21,033 nucleotides of DNA from a virus: the IMG/VR virus record IMGVR_UViG_3300034066_000637, positions 1 through 21,033 of that record, one strand, 5' to 3'. Below the pieces are notes generated by a model that had not been told where the DNA came from, did not search any database, and worked only from the letters and a program-made list of their open reading frames with translations. A program made the position numbers and the translations under genes. Positions 16,750 through 21,033 of the stretch are shown piece by piece (position 1 is the stretch's first letter; each line of letters starts with the position of its first letter).

Positions 16750-18264
16750 ATGAATGAAATGATTACCCGTAGTTTTGAGATAAGAGCAACAGATACTGAG
16801 AAGCGTGAAGTTTCAGGTATTGCTGTTCCTTTTAATCAAACAATTGACATTGGTGGAGGATGGTCAGAGCGTTTTGAAAAAGGTGCTGTTGATTTAACTG
16901 CTGATGTAAAACTATTTCGTGACCACAATGAAATTATTGGTATAGTTACAGAAATGGAAGAATCTGATTCTGGTCTTATGATTAAGGCAAAGATTTCAGA
17001 AACAGTTTTAGGAAATGAAACACTTAACTTGGTTAAGGATGGAGCAATCCGTTCTTTCTCAGTAGGTTTTATTCCAGTAACAGATGTAAAGAAAGACAAA
17101 ACAATAATTCGTACAAAGGTAAATCTTAAGGAAGTATCCTTAGTTGCATTTCCTGCATACGACAAGGCTGAAGTACTTTCAGTCAGAGAAGAAACCAATC
17201 AGGAGGAAATATCCATGGAAAACACAACACCTGATTACACTTCAGCAATTGAAGAAGTTCGTAATCATGCAGAGGAGTTGGAGCGTCGTCTAGATGTTAT
17301 TGCATCAGAAAAGACACCTACAATCTCAGTTCCACAGTTCCGTTCATACGGAGAATTCGTAAAGTCAGTAGCAAAGGGTGACGAAGCAGCACTTGACCTA
17401 CACAAGCGTTTCACAGGCGCAGACTCAGGCGATTCAATCATGAAGAATGCTTGGGTATCAGATACAGTTCGTATCTTGAACGCAGGCCGTCCAACATTCA
17501 ATGTTCTTTCATCTGCAGCACTACCTGCTGACGGAATGAATGTGGAATACCCACTAATCAATACCAACACACTTGCTGTTGGAGTTCAGGATGCAGAAGG
17601 AGATACACTTGACTACGGCAAGTTGACTCTTACTTCAGCAACTGCACCAATCAAGACATACGGTGGATACACAGATATGTCACGCCAGGTTGTAGAGCGT
17701 TCATCTATTGCATATGTTGACACAGCATTCCGTGCAATGGTTGCTAAGTACGCTGCAGCAACAAACGCCGCTGCTCGTGCAGCAGTTGTAACAGCATCAG
17801 CAAACTTCAACACAGCAACAGTTGCATCATGGGATGCAGATGAAGTTATTGGAGCACTTGCAAAGGCTGCTGCAGATGTTAACAACAACGCAGGTCGTGC
17901 ACTAGAAGTTATCCTTGTTTCAAGCGATGTCTTCCAGGCACTTGCAAAGGTCGTTGACTCAGCAGGTCGTCCAATCCTTTCAAACGCAGGATTGACACAG
18001 AACACATTCGGTTCAATCAACCCAGTTGGTTTGACTGGTGTAATTCTTGGTCTACCAATCGTAATGGACCCATCACTAGCAAATGGTTCATTCTATGTTG
18101 GTAACTCAGCAGCACTAACAACATACGAGTCAGCAGGTGCACCTTTCCGTCTAAACGACGAAGAGATTACAAACCTCACAAACTCATTCTCAGTGTACGG
18201 TTACTTGGGCATCGCTGCTCCAGAACCAAAGGCAATGACTATCGTTGCTAACCCACTAGACTAA
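16750..18264 (+). CDS. Prohead protease-major capsid protein fusion (copy B)
   Basis: A single 504-residue open frame joins a U35-type (HK97) prohead protease (about 1-150) to the major capsid protein (about 156-504). The protease shows H59 in FRDHN and S104 in RSFSVGF, the His/Ser catalytic pair, and E128 in LKEVSLVAFPAY. I choose the ATG at 16750, 8 bases after GGAG (16738-16741); the ATG at 16744 is only 2 bases away. Small actinophages are known to fuse these genes. The linker EETNQEEIS probably contains or adjoins the cleavage site and also encodes the internal ribosome site. The first 127 bases of copy A match this gene exactly at 17141-17267. Confidence 0.93.
   Translation: MNEMITRSFEIRATDTEKREVSGIAVPFNQTIDIGGGWSERFEKGAVDLTADVKLFRDHNEIIGIVTEMEESDSGLMIKAKISETVLGNETLNLVKDGAIRSFSVGFIPVTDVKKDKTIIRTKVNLKEVSLVAFPAYDKAEVLSVREETNQEEISMENTTPDYTSAIEEVRNHAEELERRLDVIASEKTPTISVPQFRSYGEFVKSVAKGDEAALDLHKRFTGADSGDSIMKNAWVSDTVRILNAGRPTFNVLSSAALPADGMNVEYPLINTNTLAVGVQDAEGDTLDYGKLTLTSATAPIKTYGGYTDMSRQVVERSSIAYVDTAFRAMVAKYAAATNAAARAAVVTASANFNTATVASWDADEVIGALAKAAADVNNNAGRALEVILVSSDVFQALAKVVDSAGRPILSNAGLTQNTFGSINPVGLTGVILGLPIVMDPSLANGSFYVGNSAALTTYESAGAPFRLNDEEITNLTNSFSVYGYLGIAAPEPKAMTIVANPLD
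17141..17267. repeat. 127-bp exact direct repeat, right copy
   Basis: Identical to 1-127 and followed at once by divergence. Upstream sequence (terminase, portal, protease) is present here only, so this point is where the forward path splits into copy A and copy B. Confidence 0.95.
17201..17217 (+). promoter_or_regulatory. Internal Shine-Dalgarno and start for free capsid protein (copy B)
   Basis: AGGAGG at 17201-17206, 8 bases before an in-frame ATG at 17215. It is stronger than the ribosome site of the fusion itself (GGAG), which would give more free capsid protein than fusion. Confidence 0.7.
17215..18264 (+). CDS. Major capsid protein from internal in-frame start (copy B)
   Basis: The 349-residue product predicted from the internal start is the expected size of an HK97-fold capsid protein with a short N-terminal delta-like helical domain (residues about 1-50, SAIEEVRNHAEELERRLDVI), followed by the shell region (GGYTDMSRQVVERSSI and AKYAAATNAAARAAVV). 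This product would let many capsid subunits assemble with few protease-bearing ones. Strong codon bias (CGT, TTC, AAC) supports high expression. Whether the free form, the fusion, or both are used cannot be told from sequence. Confidence 0.6.
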   Translation: MENTTPDYTSAIEEVRNHAEELERRLDVIASEKTPTISVPQFRSYGEFVKSVAKGDEAALDLHKRFTGADSGDSIMKNAWVSDTVRILNAGRPTFNVLSSAALPADGMNVEYPLINTNTLAVGVQDAEGDTLDYGKLTLTSATAPIKTYGGYTDMSRQVVERSSIAYVDTAFRAMVAKYAAATNAAARAAVVTASANFNTATVASWDADEVIGALAKAAADVNNNAGRALEVILVSSDVFQALAKVVDSAGRPILSNAGLTQNTFGSINPVGLTGVILGLPIVMDPSLANGSFYVGNSAALTTYESAGAPFRLNDEEITNLTNSFSVYGYLGIAAPEPKAMTIVANPLD

Positions 18265-18284
18265 TTAGATAACAGGAGAAGATT

Positions 18285-18584
18285 ATGGACTGGACTGACC
18301 TTAAGGCATATGTAGGTGCTTCATCTAGCGATGATGCTTATGTAGAAGAATGCTGGGATACATCAAAGGATTTGGTTGCAAGTTATATTGCATCTACCAA
18401 GGTTCCTGTTGGTGTGCTAAAGCGTTGCTACCTTGAGGTCGGTTCAGAACTATTCAATCGTCGTAACGCACCAATGGGTGTGTCTCAATATGCAACTTAT
18501 GATGGTGCTCCCATCAATACTGCTAGAGACCCACTCGTTGGTGTCTATCCTCTACTTAATAGATACATGGTGAGATTCGGATGA
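18285..18584 (+). CDS. Head-tail connector (adaptor-like), copy B
   Basis: This 99-residue homologue of the 1139-1438 protein differs at about six positions, mostly in the first 25 residues (TTDDDYVEECW becomes SSDDAYVEECW) plus H58N. AGGAG at 18274-18278 is 6 bases before the ATG. Many nucleotide changes are silent, and Arg codons shift towards CGT (NRRN is AATCGTCGTAAC here against AGG use in copy A). This indicates long-term selection on a working gene. Confidence 0.75.
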   Translation: MDWTDLKAYVGASSSDDAYVEECWDTSKDLVASYIASTKVPVGVLKRCYLEVGSELFNRRNAPMGVSQYATYDGAPINTARDPLVGVYPLLNRYMVRFG

Positions 18585-18964
18585 ATTTAGCAGGGGTAAG
18601 AGAAGAACTAGAGAGTGCCATCATCCTTGGTGGTATCTCAAAGGTTTATAAGTATGTTCCAGAAAGACCAAATCCACTCTGTGCGATTATGGAACCTGAT
18701 ACTGACTTCATTACTGTATATGAAAACCAATACGATGCAGATTATGCATCTAACTGGAAAGTACTTGTATTAGTACCTTATGCAACTAACGAAACAGAAA
18801 CAGAAAATCTTGACGATACACTTGATACTCTTGTTCCAGCAATTTGGGAGTACACCACAGCAACAACATTAACCGTAGATAAGCCATTTATCCAAGAGGT
18901 AAATGGTTCTAGGTTTTTAGCAACAAATATAAACATTTCAATAGACATAACAGGAGGAAATTGA
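18581..18964 (+). CDS. Tail terminator-like / head-tail joining protein, copy B
   Basis: This 127-residue homologue of 1435-1818 is about 87% identical. Changes are conservative (F/Y, K/R, I/V) and spread along the chain, and the acidic NLDDTLDTL helix is unchanged. It overlaps the connector gene by four bases (ATGA). AGGAGG for the tail protein lies in its last codons at 18952-18957. Confidence 0.6.
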   Translation: MNLAGVREELESAIILGGISKVYKYVPERPNPLCAIMEPDTDFITVYENQYDADYASNWKVLVLVPYATNETETENLDDTLDTLVPAIWEYTTATTLTVDKPFIQEVNGSRFLATNINISIDITGGN

Positions 18965-18965
18965 T

Positions 18966-19352
18966 ATGGCAAGAATTAAAGGCAAATCAATCGTCTTTGA
19001 AGTTGACGGAACAGAGTACGCAGGTCAGACAAGTAATGTTGTCTTCTCATCTGCAGTTGGTACTCTAGGTTTTGGTAACTACGAAGATTCATTAGATTTC
19101 ACATGCGCTGTAACTGGATTCCAGGACACAGCAGCAGCATCACTACACTCTGAACTATGGGCAAATCCAGGAGCAACAGTAACACTTACTTTTGCACCAC
19201 ACGGAAATGCAACACCATCAGCAGAGCAGCCACACTTCACAGCAACAGGATATGCAGAAACAGTTCCTGACCTAGGTGGAGCAGCAGGCGAATTTTTCGT
19301 GTACGACATTACCTTCATCCTTGACGGTAAGCCAACACGAGTAACTTCGTAA
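18966..19352 (+). CDS. Major tail protein, copy B
   Basis: This 128-residue homologue of 1820-2206 differs at about 12 residues. Bases 18952-19025 are identical to 1806-1879. Differences cluster at surface-like positions (GNATPSAEQP, the last ten residues), as expected for a tube subunit with a conserved assembly core. GGAGG gives the start. Confidence 0.78.
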   Translation: MARIKGKSIVFEVDGTEYAGQTSNVVFSSAVGTLGFGNYEDSLDFTCAVTGFQDTAAASLHSELWANPGATVTLTFAPHGNATPSAEQPHFTATGYAETVPDLGGAAGEFFVYDITFILDGKPTRVTS

Positions 19353-19365
19353 TCAGGAGGTCGCT

Positions 19366-19740
19366 ATGGCAGAAGTAGTTGTAACAGGCGTTAAAGAAAC
19401 AATAAATGCTTTAAATCTTTTTGTAAAAGATATAGAAGCAAATCAATCTCTGAATAGAGAAATTGGTTCTAAAGTCTCACAAAACGCTTCTGCCCTAGCA
19501 CCAAAAAGAACAGGTGCATTATCAAAGTCTGTTGGATTTGAGGCTTCTGCAGAGAAAGCAACAATCTATGCAGGCAGTGCAGCAGTTCCTTATGCTGGAG
19601 TAACAGAGTATGGCTGGCCACAAAGAAATAGGCAAGCAAGACCGTATTTGAATCCAGCAGTAAAGAACAACATGGGATTCATCATAAACAAATATGATGA
19701 AGAAATACAAAAGGCAATAAAAAAGTACAACTTACAATAG
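19366..19740 (+). CDS. HK97 gp10-like minor structural protein, copy B
   Basis: A 124-residue protein with ALAPKRTGALSKSVG, VPYAGVTEYGW and ARPYLNPAV, the family signature. AGGAGG lies five bases before the ATG, a better ribosome site than in copy A. Overall identity to copy A is only about 45% although the signature motifs are kept, marking the point where the two copies begin to separate strongly. Confidence 0.74.
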   Translation: MAEVVVTGVKETINALNLFVKDIEANQSLNREIGSKVSQNASALAPKRTGALSKSVGFEASAEKATIYAGSAAVPYAGVTEYGWPQRNRQARPYLNPAVKNNMGFIINKYDEEIQKAIKKYNLQ

Positions 19741-19751
19741 GAGGCAGTAAA

Positions 19752-20006
19752 ATGGAACAACAAGACTTAATGTCAACGCTCAAGTGGAAAGAACTTGCAG
19801 AAGTTGAGGCATATTTAGAAACACCAATGGATGAATGGAATGTCATTGCGTCCAAGGCAAAACTAGCATTCGCAATGCAATACATGGTTGCAAAGCGAAA
19901 CAACCCATCCCTTACAATAGGTGAAGCAGAAGAAATGACGATTACACAATTGTCTGAACTATCAGGGATGGACATGTCTGACCCAAAAGAAGTGACTTCA
20001 GCCTAA
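19752..20006 (+). CDS. Tail assembly chaperone, short form (copy B)
   Basis: This 84-residue protein is the same length as in copy A and about 69% identical, with LMSTLKWKELAEVEAYLETP at the start and AMQYMVAKRNNPSLT in the middle. GGAGG lies upstream with good spacing. Zero-frame translation ends at TAA 20004-20006, 16 bases after the slippery heptamer. Confidence 0.82.
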   Translation: MEQQDLMSTLKWKELAEVEAYLETPMDEWNVIASKAKLAFAMQYMVAKRNNPSLTIGEAEEMTITQLSELSGMDMSDPKEVTSA

Positions 20007-20116
20007 AAACAATGGCTAAATTCTGTATTCAAACAGGATTTACGCCCTCTCAGTTTTGGGAGTTAACATACGAAGAGTATGTGGTTATGGTTGAAGAACT
20101 TAACAGGAGGAAGTAA
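19752..20116 (+). CDS. Tail assembly chaperone, -1 frameshift product (copy B)
   Basis: CCCAAAA at 19982-19988 is again in the X XXY YYZ register. The -1 frame stays open to TAA at 20114-20116, giving about 121 residues (join 19752..19988, 19988..20116). The extension contains TGFTPSQFWELTYEEYVVMV, aligned with the copy A extension. The stop overlaps the tape measure start (TAATG). Conservation of the heptamer while surrounding bases differ supports function. Confidence 0.87.
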
Positions 20117-21033
20117 TGGCGCAACAGATAAAGATTGACATCGTTGCAGATGTGCAAAAACTGCAACAAGGTGTTGATCAGGCTAATAAACAACTGGGTG
20201 GGCTTGACGCTTCTGTAAATAAGGTTCAGAAATTAACCACAGCGTTTGCTGGTGTTGGTGTTGCAGCAAAAGGATTCAGCATTGCTGGAGGCTTTATAAA
20301 TGCTGCCACTGACGCTGCTTCCAATATGGAAGAAACATTATCTAAGACAAGTGTATTATTTGGTCAAAATGCAACAGAAATTGTTAAGTTTGCAGAAGGT
20401 GCTGCCCAAGGTCTTGGTCAATCAAAACAGCAGGCATTAGATGCTGCAACAACATTTGCTACATTTGGTAAGGCTGCTGGACTTGCTGGTTCTGACCTTA
20501 CAGGCTTCTCAACTGGTTTTGTTAGTCTTGCTTCTGACTTAGCGTCATTTAATAACACAACTCCTGAACAAGCAATCAATGCAATTGGTTCAGCCCTTCG
20601 TGGTGAGTCAGAGCCACTCAGGGCATACGGTGTTTTGCTTGATGATGCAACACTAAAGAATGCAGCATTAGAATTAGGATTAATTAGCACAACCAAAAAT
20701 GCACTTACACCACAACAAAAGGTTTTGGCTGCACAAAAGGTTATTTACGAACAGACTGGTGCAGCACAAGGTGACTTTGCAAGAACATCAGATGGTTTGG
20801 CCAACTCACAAAGAATTCTTGAAGCAGAACAGGCAAATCTAAATACAAATCTTGGTAAGACATTCTTGCCAGTAATGAAACTTGTAAACGATGCTATGCA
20901 AGTAGCAGTTGGAGTTTTCACATCTTTGCCTGGACCAGTTCAGCAAATTATTGTGGTAACTGGACTTGCAATTGCAATTTTAGGACCATTCCTTATTCTT
21001 CTTAACTCAATTAAGACTGCGATGGTAGCACTT
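20116..21033 (+). CDS. Tail tape measure protein, 3'-truncated by the window (copy B)
   Basis: The open frame from ATG 20116 runs to the window edge (306 codons, no stop). AGGAGG is upstream. Residues about 55-250 (NMEETLSKTSVLFGQNATEI, GFVSLASDLASFNNTTPEQA, ALRGESEPLRAYGVLL, QTGAAQGDFARTSDGLANS) form a tape measure type common in actinophages, unlike the TP901-type core of copy A. Only the hydrophobic segment near residue 275 (LPGPVQ, LGPFLILL) recalls copy A (LPGPIQ, LGPILMLM). Tail length cannot be estimated. Confidence 0.88.
   Translation, partial: MAQQIKIDIVADVQKLQQGVDQANKQLGGLDASVNKVQKLTTAFAGVGVAAKGFSIAGGFINAATDAASNMEETLSKTSVLFGQNATEIVKFAEGAAQGLGQSKQQALDAATTFATFGKAAGLAGSDLTGFSTGFVSLASDLASFNNTTPEQAINAIGSALRGESEPLRAYGVLLDDATLKNAALELGLISTTKNALTPQQKVLAAQKVIYEQTGAAQGDFARTSDGLANSQRILEAEQANLNTNLGKTFLPVMKLVNDAMQVAVGVFTSLPGPVQQIIVVTGLAIAILGPFLILLNSIKTAMVAL

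Overview
The window is tailed-phage DNA with siphovirus-type (HK97-like) head and tail genes. It is AT-rich and densely packed, with mostly 4 to 14 base overlaps or very short gaps between genes. Gene order and protein types resemble the very small (about 15-18 kb) siphoviruses of Actinobacteria: an HK97-type terminase and portal, a prohead protease fused to the capsid protein, and a small tail. The low GC would suit a low-GC actinobacterial host such as freshwater plankton. The host assignment is inference from recalled family features, not a database result.

Layout: positions 3-4962 hold the end of a protease-capsid gene, two head-tail joining proteins, major tail protein, an HK97 gp10-like protein, the tail assembly chaperone with its -1 frameshift, and the tape measure (copy A). 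Positions 4962-11335 hold a 995-residue tail protein with PKD-like and discoidin-like domains, a short reverse-strand island (48-residue basic protein and a holin-like membrane protein), a small tail-associated protein, and an 858-residue fibre with collagen-like and YadA-head-like repeats. Positions 11336-11770 are non-coding, with two good sigma-70-type promoters and several strong stem-loops. Positions 11771-13318 carry five small overlapping genes: a zinc-finger-like protein, a PD-(D/E)XK-like nuclease, an AT-hook-like protein, a second zinc-binding-like protein and an HNH endonuclease. Positions 13319-13804 are mostly non-coding with a G/T-rich iteron-like array. From 13805 come terminase small and large subunits, portal, the complete protease-capsid fusion, and a second, diverged set of the same head and tail genes (copy B), ending inside a different tape measure gene at the window edge.

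The first 127 bases equal 17141-17267 exactly, and the two paths diverge at the next base. The simplest reading is that 1-17140 is about one circular unit of a small phage genome, and that 17141-21033 re-enters the head-tail region along the path of a related strain. A 127-base match is what a de Bruijn assembler run at k=127 would leave at a branch. A true tandem duplication cannot be excluded from the sequence alone. Copies A and B are about 87-94% identical in the capsid-to-major-tail proteins, fall in the next two genes, and have clearly different tape measures. None of the paired genes is broken.

Working together, the terminase pair packages DNA through the portal into a capsid matured by the fused protease. 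The connector, terminator, tail tube, chaperone and tape measure build the tail, and the 995-residue protein and fibre probably contact the host. No integrase, DNA polymerase, helicase, repressor or recognisable endolysin is present.
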